The notes beneath the pieces were generated by a model, which was not told where the DNA came from, made no database searches, and saw only the letters and a program-made list of their open reading frames with translations. DNA of 64,000 nucleotides. Origin: Marsupella aquatica (Eukaryota; Marchantiophyta). A program made the translations under genes and the position numbers. The stretch covers positions 14,446,001 to 14,510,000 of the forward strand of contig OZ316895.1 in the NCBI GenBank assembly GCA_973895155.1, written 5' to 3'. The stretch's first letter is position 1, and every line of letters starts with the position of its first letter. Below, piece by piece: positions 23,041 through 35,900 of this stretch.

Positions 23041-24539
23041 GTTGCCAACAAAACATGTCCTCTAATTGTCCACTTGCATAGCAATCGTAGCTTATATTGG
23101 GGGAGAATCCAACAGATTGGGACATCACACAGGGAGCGCGTCACATGAACTCAATGAAACCATGTACAGAGATAATTTTGTTGGAACGGAAGCACACATG
23201 AAGAGACTATCTACAGCACATATGATGGGACAATCTTCAGACTCACATTGAAGCTCAAATGATGCGACTAGCTATTGAGCCCACCTCTCCCAACTCGAGC
23301 TCAAATGGCGGGACCATCGATCAAGCTTCTGAAAAAGTTGTATAGAAGCCCATCGAGATTCAGCAGGCACATCGACTTTGGCATATGGAGCGCACATGGT
23401 TTCCTTCAGGGGATTTTTAAATTAGCACAGTCGCTTGATTGAAGTGACTAAAATGCATGTGCCCTGCGGACTTTATTTGTGTCCATCCTGATAAAATAGC
23501 TGTATTGGCACACAGCAAAATAACACCACCGCGCGCTTAGTGCGAAGAGCGCAAGAGAAGGGGAAAAGCAAGATTTAGGTGAAGGAAGAATCCCATAACG
23601 CAATGTAGTTCACGAAGTTAATCATGAGGGGAAGGACCTGAAGATTGCGTTCTTAAGTATGCACGGACTCTCAGGCTGTCGAATTTTGAAATCATAATAT
23701 TCCCTAAAGACACTTTAAAGCATCGCACTGCTGCACACCCAATCTGGTAAAGTTTGGGAGCATTACCTCCATAGTTCTATTGAATCGAGATTGAATATCT
23801 GCTACAATGTCCTGCGTGCTCAATGGTTTCTGCACCCACCATTGTAAAGAGATATTCTCAGCTTATGTAATAACCGTGGTGAGTCTTACTTTCGAGATTT
23901 CATGGAAGCATGACTTCCGAAGACGTTTCTTTTTTGTGGCCCAAACATCGACTTCGGTCTTCATTTGAATCAAGAACCACAACATTCTAGTATATTTTGC
24001 ATCTTGAGCTAGTCTGTGGCGAACAGGAACCCACCCACGTACTAAAGAGAAGGTTTCCTTTCGACGCAGGGAGTGTAAAGAGAATCCGTCACATCACCAC
24101 TCAGTCATTTGTAGCAGGAGTGGGTCATGAGGACTACCAGGTACAGCTGGGCTACCTTCTCAGGATGGACGTGACGCACTTTCTCGGCCACTTGCAGGAG
24201 ATTTTCGTTCGATTCCCCTCGGAACTTCGATAAGTTGTTCTCCATATCTGTCACAAAGAAACTGAATCTTATTACAAATGTTTTTCCTATTGTTAAGGTA
24301 TGGTGAGAATTGTTTCTGGAAGGCAAGAGTACTATGTCACCATGCTTACATTGGTGAGTATTACTGATGTCCCTTATTGTTTGCGAGTGTTGATCTAGTA
24401 CTGGCATAGGCATGCCCGCACCGTAGGGATGTCTGCATCGAACAATTCGTAAAATAATAAGGAATTTTAGCTCACAGAATAGACGTATCGTAAAAAAATC
24501 AACTCCAAATGAGGAAAGCACAAACAAGCCATACCCAGC

Positions 24540-27500
24540 TCACCTACAATTGAGTATATTGACGTAGGGGTTGACGTCCACGAACGAGGCAGGACCCTTC
24601 TGGTGCGGGATCCACAAGATTTGTTCACATTCACAGTTTTGCAAGTTTTCCTGGAATGGTGCCCTCGGAGTAGAATGCTCACTATTCCTTTCCAGAGGCA
24701 GTTCCCATCTTGCAATATCCAACCCGTTTTCCTGCCACCCAGAGGAAACTTGGTAAGCTGGCTGCACTGCCTGTCGGGAAAGAAAGTTTTGTTGGTGTCT
24801 CCGGTCGACGTTTTCAAAACCATTTTCCTGCCAGCCATTCCAGCCTCAAAAGATTTAGTGCGAGCTCAATAGGCATAGTCCGTTTGCAGAAGTCTACTTG
24901 TTCCTCCTCATGCCAAGGCAAAGGTGAGGTTTTAAGAGGCAGAAGAATTGACCGCATACCTGATGGCTTAAGCAACCCTGATGCTGGTGGAGTTTCTTTC
25001 TTGCACTATCGAGTTCAATTTCCTGCAGTGACAGTAGTTTGCAACGACTGATTAAGGCTAAGTAAACAGCATGCAGTTGGATCTTTAGTCAAGTCACCTT
25101 CTCATGCGTGTGAGAATTTGGATGCTAAAAAGAACTAGATGGTACTAAGAAATACCTTGTGGGGTAAACCAGCCTCCAGGAGCGTGACGCGACTCTCAAG
25201 ACTGACAAGTTTTTCCTGCAATCCGATGCATCAAGGAAGAGTCAGGAGTCGGAACAGTGAAGGTTCAGTTTGACTGTGCTTTTCACCCAAAACATTATGC
25301 AGATGTTGTCACCTGTAGCGTTTCCCTTGCCTTTGTGATTCCATCTTCCAGCGTGCAGAAGCGAGCTTCAAGTCTCTCGGCCATCTCCATCTATGGCAAG
25401 TCCAGAGTAGAATTAATATTCTTGCTCAATTATTGGCTTCCAATTCCGTCGGACTTATTCTAAGGATAGAATTATTTTGCATGTCCGATCCTAAGTAGGC
25501 AAGAGTATGGCCTCAATGAGTTTCGCTCACAATTTTTTGGCACAACTCTTCATGATAGTCTTGCACTATGTTCTGCTCCTGAAGATCGTTATCATTTGAG
25601 GCACTCAATCGTCTGGATGATGGAGAGGGCTGAGGTTGTAGGAAGTAGTGACGATCATCATCACGAGAGGTCCTCAATGGAGGAGGTTGAGCTTGTAGTG
25701 CGGAATGATGATCATCGTCATGCACGGTACTCGGTGGTTCCACCGATGGAGGAGGCTGAACTTGTAGCAAGTAATGATGTTCATAGTCATGGGAATCACT
25801 CAACGGCCCAGACGAAGAAGGAGGCTGAGCTTGTAGCAGGTAGTGATCATCATGTGATGCACTCAACGACTTCGATGATGGAGGATGCTGAACACGTGGC
25901 GAGTAGTCATGAGTAATCTGACTCAAATCATCACCATCAGGTTTTGAAGTTTTGGGAGACGACATTCTGGATACAATCTGCATCAAAGACATTGCAAAGA
26001 GAACATATCAAGAATTTGACAAGAAGGTTTGAAAGGACAAAAGAGTGCACATCTGGAGACATCAGGAATGACTTTACTTATTCCAAATTTCAATATCAGT
26101 CGTTTCTGAACTTGAATCCATCGTAAAGGATTCTCAGGAAAAATTTCCAAACTGTGCAAAGGCAGGATTTTCCTGAACAGCCAGCTTGAAGCCAAGCAGA
26201 GTAGGGAAGTTTAGCTGTACACATGCCGCAAGCTCTTTCAGTCGAGTCATTTGTCGCTCTAAAGCAACAATTGCGAGCCTTAATTTACTTGCAATCAATA
26301 CAATCCACAGATGCTCATTGACTGATGTTATGCAAAAGAAGAACGTCCTGGAACAATCAACGGAAGACAAATTAACATACAAGTTGCTCCTGCTCAACCG
26401 CTGTTAACGCATCGAGGATTTCATTATTGTCCATATTAGTCTCCAAAGAAATCTTTCGTGGATGAAGCTCAGGTTCCATTCCCAGTGCAGTAGCCTGCGC
26501 AGCCGACTCAGATCTAGTCGCAGGAGCAACAGTGGCATCTGTCTTTTTTTCCTGTAAACAAACGAGAGCAGGTTGGTCGGGGTTGTGACACAACGTTCAG
26601 ACGGTGATTCAGAGCTGTTCACACTAAATGAACGCACTCGATATTCACAGAATGCAAGAGATCGGTATCATGTTCATATCTCTCCAGAAGTTCAAAGGCC
26701 CGGCCAGCATGAAGCATGCCAAACTACCATCTCTGCGCTACTCAAATGGAACACATAACTCTCAACTGAAGGAGTTTAGAGAACTCATTAGGGAAAGAAG
26801 TCAAGGTGGTGGGCCTTAGCAGTACGAGTCTAAAACGTCCCCTGGATTTGTTCAAAAGAGTCATTGTTCAAGTATGATAATTAGCTTCGGATTCCAATGA
26901 GCGACCTGACAAACCGATACGAAGTTCACTGTCATATTTGAACTTCGGATCCCAAATAGTCATTGATAACCAACCTTTACATCTGACCCCTTTCAGAAGC
27001 GCTAGTGTTTTGTGCACTCCTAAGGCACAAGCTGAAGGCAAGTGGATACCTGTTTTTGGAGAAATGTGGTCGTAAAAGTCAGGGGAAGGTTTCTATATCC
27101 TTCACTTGGAATAGGATAAAAACTAACAGGACTTGAAGGGGTCCGAAAGAGACTGCTCATGATAGTTCCTTACCTCGGGCATTCTCAAAGTGCGCTCCCA
27201 AGTCCTTGCTTCCACGAGTGGCGAAGAGGTAGCGCAGGCATTCTGCAGACCACATAGTTGATTTGGAAGTTCACTCCATATGCCCATATTTAGCTAAGAT
27301 GCGATACTAAAATATTATATAGCTCGGACAGGAAGCGCGAGTAAAGCGGCATAAAAGCGGCAACATCAATACTTTACGAATTCACAAACGTAATTGGATT
27401 CTTTAGTTATCATATCCCGATATTAAGTCAAACCTCGCATGCCCTTCTTGCAGTCGCCAGGTTTGCAGGAGAATGGTTGACCTATGTCACGGCCCACCGG

Positions 27501-29910
27501 GTACCATCAACAACCGGAAAAGTCTAATATGATTTTGACATTTGGGAAGGATTGAAACTTCTTTCTTAATTGCAACCAGTCAGGAAGGAAACATGGCCGA
27601 TTATGACCACCAAGCCATACCTAGCAGATGCCTTACCCAAAGATGGGCAAGCCGTGCGTGTTTAGAGTTCAGATGGATGGGTTGGTGGTCGTCATCGGCC
27701 ATGTTTTGGGGCATCACAAGGTAAGCGCGCCACAGATGGGCTTACGAGATAGAATAACTCTGTTGGTTCAGTCGATTCAATTGTGTTTGTGTTCCCGTCA
27801 AACTGAGTAAGAAATTGCAAGATCTTGATTCTTGGAAAGAGCAGAGACCGAGGAGACGAGTAGAAGTAAGGGAACTGAGCCATCTCGACAGAGATCTTCA
27901 AACATGGGCTCTCCCTAGACAACGCAATTAATCTTTGTAAGCAGAATCACTCTTTTCTACGACGAGTCATATGCAGATGTCCTTGGAAATATCTACTGGA
28001 TAAAGATAGTGCTGTTGACATGCATCTAAGGTGATACATCGCAAGGCTTGTTTACGAGAGCAAACCTTGTGACAATGTGTCTTGTCGTGGACCAGCTTCA
28101 AAAGCTCATTATGCTTTCTTTTGCTCATCTGTTTGAATCAGCCCACAAATCTCTGAGGATGCATGGAGTTGGCTGGCCAAGACCTCTATATATAAGAAAT
28201 ATTAATTGGATGGGAAGGCATAATTACGTGGTCGGCATTCGAACTCGTCTACAACATACGTACTGCGAGAACTTTCACAGCAGGAGACGCTCTCAGATGA
28301 CCCCACAAGTAAATATAATTTGAAATGCACACTTCCAAATTTGTTGAACTTTCAACTTTGAAAAGACAGTTGTGAGAACTGATCTGGATTGACTAGATGT
28401 TCAGTACTGCTGAGCTAGTTAATTTCTCTAATCATCTTTGGGGAGAACAAACGCCAGCGAGCTGATTGGCATTAAAGCCAGAAACTTATCGGAAGGATCC
28501 AGTCAGGACGCACCTGTATGACGTCGCAGAGGAAGAGCAATTTCCGTTCTGCGTATCCTCTTGCAAACATCTGTGCGTCCATTCCCAACCCAACAACTCG
28601 GATCTGTCAAATTGCGACATATGTAGTACAATCTCTGTATGAAGCTGTACAGATCCTAGACAACCAATTCGAGTGAATCTTTCGTTTTTTAAGGATATCT
28701 CCTGACATATCATTCATATCATTCTGCTAAGAGAATTAGAAGATATCTCCTAAGCGGCCTAGAAGACTGTTTCAACGCTGCCGCCAGAGTCTTACTAGCA
28801 GAACTGGTGGAAATCTCGTGGGCCCGTACAGCTCAGCTACATCTGTCACTGGTACTATTTTCTGGCTGGTTTCAAAATTTTCAAAATTGTTGGAACTATG
28901 GTTTCTGCGTGCCTTGCCAACATAATCAAAACACCAGGAGAAGTGCAGCTAGATACTAGATTCGCATGTCGTAGATTGCACAATGAATGAACAGACAAAA
29001 ATCTGATTCCCAGCTGCATGTTGTGGCTAATAGAGGAGCGCCTGTCAGATTCAATCTTTTCAAGGACGAAATCAGTTCAATTCTGTGATAATTGAACCCT
29101 TCAACCACCATAATATTACAGTACATTACCTGGCCCATCGTCAACGCACTCCGGTAGTTGAATTCCTGCCGCAGAAACTTCAAAGTACTCTCCATAAATC
29201 TCTGCCGAAAACCAGTCCAATTTGTCAATTTGCTTAAATGAAGTTTTTCCAACGAAGCCCGTCCTTAACGCAAATGAAAGTCCCTTACAAATCTCCGATC
29301 GTCGTAAGAATATCTCAAAAATAATTGAAAACTTTACCATCATTCTGATCTACGGCATGGATAATGAGATGTGTGCCTCCAACGTCTATTGAGAATGGAG
29401 AGGGGACTCACTAAGTCGCTCTTTGCCCAGAGCTCGTACCCGTTTGCGGATAAGAAGCGGGCTAAGTGACGAGAGTACCCAAGTAACGCATAATGCACGA
29501 GAGGTAGTATGCAGGCAGGTATTCCCTCCTTCAAGCTGCTCGATCATAACAAGTAATCCACATTGTTAGCCATTGTTAGTCAATTGCATTCAAGAAGACG
29601 TCATGTTCGATCTCGAGACAATAAATGCCCGCAGCTTGAACAGTGTTGGCAACTTTTGGATGTGGAAAACGACTCATTTCTCGCATAGTTGCATTCGATG
29701 AAAGCAAAACTTGATCACAATATGTTTTTGTAGTATTGTAAGCCCGATGGATGCGATTGGAGCAATGCAAGGCCGGGCCTAAAGTTAAGAGATTAAGGAA
29801 AGAGAAAAACAAAGCACGAACCCTTGCACGTCGAATGCGTGGGGATACTGAATAGATTGCAGTTGTACGCGAAGGCGCTCCAAGTTGCCATGAAGATCCC
29901 CAGTCGTCAT
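24540..29910 (-). CDS. CEP44: CEP44-like centriolar protein
   Basis: Fourteen coding exons on the minus strand, starts given first: 29910-29822, 29535-29412, 29201-29130, 28570-28514, 28128-28066, 27802-27746, 27242-27174, 26551-26381, 26313-26221, 25977-25531, 25390-25313, 25215-25156, 25022-24960, 24827-24540; about 576 aa. All junctions from exon 2 on keep phase 0. The N-terminal CEP44 domain is clear: MTTGDLHGNLERLR, YALLGYSRHLARFL, KSDLRFMESTLKFLRQEFNY, ARGYAERKLLFLCDVIQ, KRKHNELLKLV. Near the C terminus comes a coiled coil with LVSLESRVTLLEAG, like the LLSRVTLLE of animal CEP44. In animals CEP44 sits in the proximal centriole lumen and binds POC1B; here a basal-body role in sperm is inferred. 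Exons 6-9 and the C terminus are less certain. Exon 10 encodes a tandem-repeat insert. Confidence 0.86.
25540..25930 (-). repeat. Coding tandem repeat in CEP44 exon 10
   Basis: About four to five copies of a roughly 26-29-residue unit, of the type SHDDHYLLQAQPPSSSxPLS, lie head to tail inside the 149-codon exon. At DNA level the unit (seen on the plus strand as GAGGCTGAGCTTGTAGCA(G/A)G, with ATGATCATC) is about 78-87 bp. Each copy has His/Asp-rich and Pro/Gln-rich halves. The complementary plus strand is also open by the same periodicity, but splice sites fit the minus strand only. Confidence 0.75.
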
Positions 29911-30729
29911 AGTCTTTCACCCCCTAAAGGCCTGAAGTGCACCCAGCCAGTCGCCAGAATCGTCGACGACTCCGGTACTTTTCCGGACACTCTGACGAAG
30001 AGGGCGTGACAGACCGATCGAAAGGAGCACGTCTAATTGAGACCCCGAGCTTTCATTGTGATGGTGAGAGGTGTGCAGCGCGGCCCCGGGTGTCGCCAAG
30101 AACAGCGAGCAGGTTCAGTACAGTAGAAGAAGGATTTGTGAGGGCGGGAAGCGTCGCGGAGGAAAGAGCAGACCTGGAGGTATTGTGGAAGACGAATCTT
30201 GCAAGATCATGTTCCCTCCTCTACGTATCGCATCGTAGATTATTTTCCAGGCTTAGTAGAGTCTGATTTTGTCTGATTAAAGCTCAACAAGACTTCGATT
30301 CGCTTCGTTCTACCTTATCCGACTTTTCAGACTTCCGAATTCAGGAATTGGTAACTCAGATGCCATCCTCTCAGATGATTCCACTGCAGGGAGCGTTCAA
30401 ATGACTACGAGCCGTCGTTGTCTACGTCATTGATCACAGGGCCAAAATATCTGGTTCATTTTCAGCCTGTTTACTAACTAAAAACATAGCGGTCTCCTGT
30501 CTCGGTCAATATGTGGAGTCAACTTTCCTGATCTTGGCAGTGTTCTGTCCGGATCTACGTCTAACTATCTTAAAGCCACAAGGGAGTGGAGAACTATAGG
30601 CAACATCCAAGTAGCTCCGAAAGTAAAATTTGGGCAGCAATATTAATCATTAGAGGGACCAACCAGAGATCAAGGTGGTTATGTCCTCTAGGTACGTAGA
30701 TGCGTTTGCAACCGACCGACCAATTTCTA
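29911..30729. other. Presumed CEP44 promoter region
   Basis: The sequence upstream of the CEP44 start is GC-rich for about 250 bp and could serve as a promoter for both strands. An open plus-strand frame ends in GACCTGGAG/GTATTG near 30178, compatible with a first exon of the candidate plus-strand gene. 30250-30729 shows nothing recognisable. 31891-32547 also shows no feature. Confidence 0.3.
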
Positions 30730-31890
30730 GTTTCAGGTTATAAAAGTGGGCTGATGCTGGAGAATATGAGCCAACTCATTGCTACAACTCTAGCCACAAG
30801 AGACAGGAACAATGCACTCGCCACGGTGATGTAATCGACAGTGGTACAATTTTCGCACCTGAGTTTGAGAAAATAGTTCAAAGTTCATGCCACGAAGAAA
30901 TGTGGAATTGGTCTAATTTTTATGATTGTTGGCACGGGAAATCCACTGCTAATTTCAATCGCAATTGGTCGTCTCAAAGTATCGAACATCGTGAAAGGTG
31001 TTAGCAGAAGAGAATTGCCAGGTCTCATTCTGTTAGTATATTTGTTTAATTCCAACTGAAGACTTAGAGCGCATTTTTTCCTCAATCTCGCGATGCAAAT
31101 GTTCACCGGGCCATTTTCCATCTCGTTGAACTCGTTCGGGGAAACTGTACAAGCGGGCATACAAGTCGGAGGCCCTCAACTGGTTGGAGCGTAGACTCCG
31201 ACTCGTTCCAGAGAATGCTGCCGTCTAGCGCCTTTCGCACTTCTAATAAGGCGCGTAAGGATTCGAAATGAGACTCTTTGCTAGTAAATTCGTCGAGGGT
31301 ACGTAGAATTCAGTCAGTCATACGTGTTTGTGTTATAATTTACTGTCTGGTTGCTTTGGTCAGCTGAATGTCGAGATTGGCACAGAAATTGATGGAGAGC
31401 TGGAAACTGTTTCAATGCAGCTAGAACGAGAACTGCGAAACATACAACAGACACAGTTCAGGATGGAGATCTTTTCCAAAATATGAACCATTGATTTGGG
31501 TGGTTATTCCATTCCAACTACAACCGGGTGAGTTTATTGATTGAGATGTTGTCGACAAAATTTACGAGTCTTCAACATTTCAATTTCGTAAAGATGCAGT
31601 TGAACGAAAGGTCAGTGGGACTATGGGAGACTTGGGCTGGCGGCGAGACATATAGAATGTTCACAAAACAGTGGAAGGAAGAGCTCCTGAAATTAAAATC
31701 TACCCGAGGTTGGAAGCCACTGCAATAGCAAAGAAGATGATAAATGGACAGCGGGGTGGAAACACATTCACCTCTTGTTCCCAGAAAGACAATTTGAACA
31801 TTACGCCTTTACGAATGAGACAAGCAGCTGAGTACAGAAGTGGAAAGACGACTTTACACGGCAGTCGTCGAGGCAAACCTCTCTGATGTG
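30730..31890 (+). other. Candidate exons of an unidentified coiled-coil gene
   Basis: Three stretches have protein-like content with acceptors and donors on the plus strand. About 30738-30826 follows a TTTCAG and reads SGLMLENMSQLIATTLATRD before GTGATG. 31364 onward follows TTGGTCAG and reads IGTEIDGELETVSMQLEREL until a TGA at about 31486. About 31540-31613 reads KIYESSTFQFRKDAVERK before GTCAGT, and a TGGAAGGAAGAGCTCCTG exon after AACAG near 31671 could follow. The middle exon lacks a clear donor before its stop, so the model cannot be completed; it may be a broken gene. The minus strand of 31060-31330 also has open frames. No family is recognised. Confidence 0.25.
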
Positions 31891-32547
31891 GCCTTTCAAT
31901 GTTACAGAGTCCCATGGAACGGTTCCTAACTCGAAGCATTTCCCTTCCAGTGGAATGTGTTTCGTTCTCTGGGACTCCCTCTTGCTGAATTCTTGTTAGT
32001 CAGCTCCAACGGGATTGAGCCCAACCCTCTCAACATCCCGTGATCAAAGTGGGTTCTCAACTCCCATCCTTTATCTGGTCCCAGCTATTTTTTTCTGTCT
32101 ACACTCTAGAGCAGATAATTATCCTGTAATCATGATATCTGTCAATGGTTCTTGACGACTGCTTTGTTCAGAAGAATACTTCAGCGTACACAATCATGGC
32201 CATCGTCATCTCTTGAAAGTCACGCAACATATGAACAATGTGTTTCAGGCCATCAAGAAAATTTTGGATAGCAAAATCCCGAGAGAGGTCAACCCAACTT
32301 CGGATTCGATTCAAGCTCATGCTTGTCTGTCCAAAATTATCGCTCGCATTTGGGATCTTCCCATGTTTGTATTATAATAACAAGCAGCGGCACTCGCAGA
32401 GGTGATCCCTTTCGACGATGCATCAAGCTTCGACTGAGAATTTAACTGAATTTGGCACTGGACATGAATGAGAATTCAATCCAACTTGAGCTGAATAACA
32501 GTAGAGCAAGTATCCTACAATGAGGGCTGTAGCTGAACAACAAGACA

Positions 32548-32970
32548 TCAAACAGCAGTTCCCGCGAATGGTGCTGGCGCAGGTGCAACCGTGGCAGTCG
32601 CCTGAGATGGCGAATTCAGACTTCCCCGGCGGGGCACGAACATGATCAAAGATACCCCGACGAGAGCGAGAGCGGCGCCGATGAGATCCCACTTGTCGGG
32701 ACGGTCACTGTCTAGAGACCAGCCCCAAATTATGGCGAGAATGATGAAGAATCCGCCATATGCCGCATACGTGCGTCCAAACACCTGATCCTGGAGAGTC
32801 GGAATCAGTCCATACGCGACGAGAATCAGGCTGCCAAGGATGCAGAAACACCAATGCCAACCATCCCTTCTCCACTTCCAAACCAGCCATCCCCCTCCGA
32901 TCTCGCATAATCCCGCTGCCACAAATAGCAATATCGACACGACTACCCCTGCTGCCGAGTACTCCACCAT
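32548..32970 (-). CDS. UPF0060/YnfA-family small membrane protein
   Basis: A single uninterrupted ORF of 140 aa starts at the ATG at 32970; the frame continues three codons upstream but without an ATG. The hallmark text of the UPF0060 family is present: AAGLCEIGGGWLVW in helix 1, GRTYAAYGGFFI at the start of helix 3, and DLIGAALALVGVSLIMF in helix 4. Four transmembrane helices are evident, with a short Ala/Pro-rich tail of about 28 residues that bacterial members (about 108 aa) lack. Bacterial YnfA is an inner-membrane protein related to SMR-type transporters and has been linked to drug efflux; the role in plants is unknown. No intron interrupts it, unlike all other genes here. Bacterial origin by transfer is likely for the family, but the tail and flanking DNA show it is now a plant locus. 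Confidence 0.93.
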   Translation of the reverse strand: MVEYSAAGVVVSILLFVAAGLCEIGGGWLVWKWRRDGWHWCFCILGSLILVAYGLIPTLQDQVFGRTYAAYGGFFIILAIIWGWSLDSDRPDKWDLIGAALALVGVSLIMFVPRRGSLNSPSQATATVAPAPAPFAGTAV

Positions 32971-35900
32971 GGATTCCAATTCTGGTAGTAAAAGGTATGT
33001 AGAGTGCTGTCGCTCATCAGCCCTGGTGCAGATTCATCGCCTCAGACGGACAATGCATCTTATTGGCTCAAAGGAGTTCAAATTCCCTCCGTGACCACCA
33101 AGTACCTTAGCATTCCAGCTAGAAACCAGTTCATACAGAGCACCTTTGAGAACATGGCAAGCAAACTGGAGACCCTAACCACAAACCAGATTAGGTTGAA
33201 AGGTACTGTATGTCTAGATCCCGCACAGCAGCTAGCTCCGGAGCTTGGAAGAAGTGGTCTACAATAGACAAATTTCACAAATTGGAAATTGGAATTCTCC
33301 ACAACTTCAGCAGACGCCAGAACTTTAGAGGAATTCTGATGCTTTCGTGGTAAGCCCCATGGCTGAAGGCCTGCTGCGGACAATTCCTCAAGAGTGGAGA
33401 TGAGTCAATGACTTGCGCCGAATGTTTCTCAAGGAACAGTCCTCAAAGGAACGAATAGACCGCTCAGGCGCAGATTCACGGTAGAATTGCTCTTCTTCGA
33501 AACTCATCCTACGAGACTTAACTCGCGGGAAGGACAATGTCAGCGTCAAAGAATGAGATTGCTGATCAATTACCGCAGAAATATTAGCACTTCCACAGAC
33601 GGAAGAATTCGATGTATTCGCTGCGATCCGAAGCTCAACAGGTACTCAAGTTGCAGCTGTAGCTGTTGCTATCTTTGTTGCCTGGCCCATCGCCTGCGAA
33701 AAAAGCTCTCTGAGAGTCAAGTTGCATTTCTTTGGAAGTTTTGCATATTTCTCAGTGGAACCTTCGGAACTGTAAATCACACTACCAAAAGCAAAAGGCA
33801 CACATCACATCTGCGAGATCCCAAAGGCAGAAGTCCAAACAAAAGGGAGAAAATCTACTTTGGAAAGGGCTGAAAAACTTCTACTACCCTGCCCCGGTTG
33901 ATAGGCCCAAATTGAATCCAAGACCTCAACGAATCAAGCTTACAGCTGAAAGAGCTCACTCACAAAGCTAGACTTGATGCTGCGAGTTTCAATACTCCAA
34001 ACCTCTCCGACAGATTCGAATTGGCATCCCATCACTCCACAGTAACTCCCCCGCTGCTGCCAGCGCAACTCGACTCAACTCCACCCAACTCAACTCAACT
34101 CAACTCAAAAGCTCGTGACAGAGATTCTACAGGTGAAACAGCGCACCGCGAATGCATTACAGAGCGAGCACGGAATGCTTGTGACAAACTGATCGGAAAT
34201 GGAATTAGCCGCTCCCTAGTAGACCAGCAAAAGCTGTAGGCGACACTCAGAACACACTCCGTCCCAATAATTGCTCTCATTCTGCATCCGATTGGAATTA
34301 GCCGCCGCTCCCAGGGAGCAATCGAGCAATCGAGCACAACTCGACGGATCGCATTCATAGTAGATTCGGAAATTGGTTAGCCAATTACTTTACCGATTGT
34401 TGAATCCCCGCATGCACAATTGCAGGTAATGCAACCAGCCAACAAATTTGTGACGTAACGCGAGGCGGAGTACAGCGCACGGAAAATTGGGGCCGAGACT
34501 CGAGAGGGACCTATCGAGACAGACAGATGATTGGGTGTCGCCGCCGTGATGACGCAGTCAAGGACGAAATGTAAAGACAGGACGAGCAGGCATCCAGTCA
34601 CAACAACACCAGACGCAAAGCACTCCATTATTAGTCCATTATTATAGGGACTCTCAAACCACCTCATTCCCTGAGGTTTCCAGTGAGTCACTGACCGAAA
34701 TATTGTGAGCTATTGTGTGTAATTGTAAAGTGAGAGCAAACAGTCACCAGCAAAAAAAATCTTGCATGACCCCTATTTTTTTACATGCAAGTGCCTCACT
34801 ATCAACTACCTGGTTAGTAACATCCCTTTTGGGGACTCCCTTCTTGCTAGCTAGCTTGCTAGCCATCTGGATTCTTAAAAAAAACACAAAAAATATAAAA
34901 GGCACCAAAAAGCAACTGAAATTTGGAACAATTATTGTCTCGCTATCAAAATCTCCTGTTTGCTCGCAACATAGAATACCTCGCTATTGTGAGCTGGGGT
35001 CACGGACCAAAAATATGTTGTTATCTCTAAAGTTGACCATCACTAACTTGGGCGGTCAGTGCACTGCCATCCGCACCCAAAGTTACTTTGTGCATAATGT
35101 ATCAGTGCCCTTTGAGAATTGTCAACAACTATTCGGAAATTGATGGTGCGGGACCATGTTGAAACACATCTCAAACCTGAATCCATGTGGATTAGGGTGG
35201 CCGGAAAGTTGGATTTTGGTCTAGGTTGCGGACATACATTATTTAGAATGGCTGACTGAAAATAATCGGGAGAGAGCAAGTTTTGAGACCTTATATTACA
35301 CTGCTGCCCTGCTCAGGAAGGACTCTTTGGATGATGACTTTTCTTTTTTGCCTTGCATAATCTTTTTGAGTTCCATCCAAAAGACACTATACAACAATTC
35401 AAGGAGACAAGTCCTTGGTTCCTAAGCCCGCTGCCCAAAAAAATCCAAGAATAGACATTTTCTCTAATTGTCACAAGAGTCTTCTCATCCCCACTTTTGG
35501 GTGGGGTTTTGTAAAGAGATGCACGCCTACGTACAGGCATGTTTGAACTCAGTACCTCCACCTCCCCACTCGCATGACCAACCACCATGCTAGAGCCTAC
35601 TGAACAAAAACATGGGAGAATTTTTAATTCTAAACCTGTTTTCATTGCAATTTTTTGGGGGCAGAGGGCAGAGGCCAGTGGGCAGCGGGTACAGATAGTC
35701 ATCAATGGCTTTCCAAGGCCCCGTAGCCCTTGATGACTCTTCCTTGAGACCGGTCGTCTTACACCGCCCAAAAAAGTGTTTGCCACTTTCAGCAAAGAAT
35801 TGTTAGATTCTTTGTACACCATTAGCCAGTTTCCCATCAAATCATGGACCCCATTTGCCAGAATCTATTGGTGGCCATAATCTAGGGATATCTAAGGTCA

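Noticed and set aside
25596-25916. A 106-codon plus-strand ORF with repeats.
   Set aside because: It is the complement of the CEP44 exon 10 repeat, whose splice sites and phase fit the minus strand.
29340-29400. A frame reading IDVGGTHLIIHAVDQN looked like a sugar-kinase ATP site.
   Set aside because: It lies in the intron after a strong GTGAGT donor of CEP44 exon 2 and no further kinase motif is present.
29822-29910. GDLHGN in the first CEP44 exon resembles a metallophosphatase motif.
   Set aside because: No other phosphatase motif follows, and the next exons match the CEP44 domain in order.
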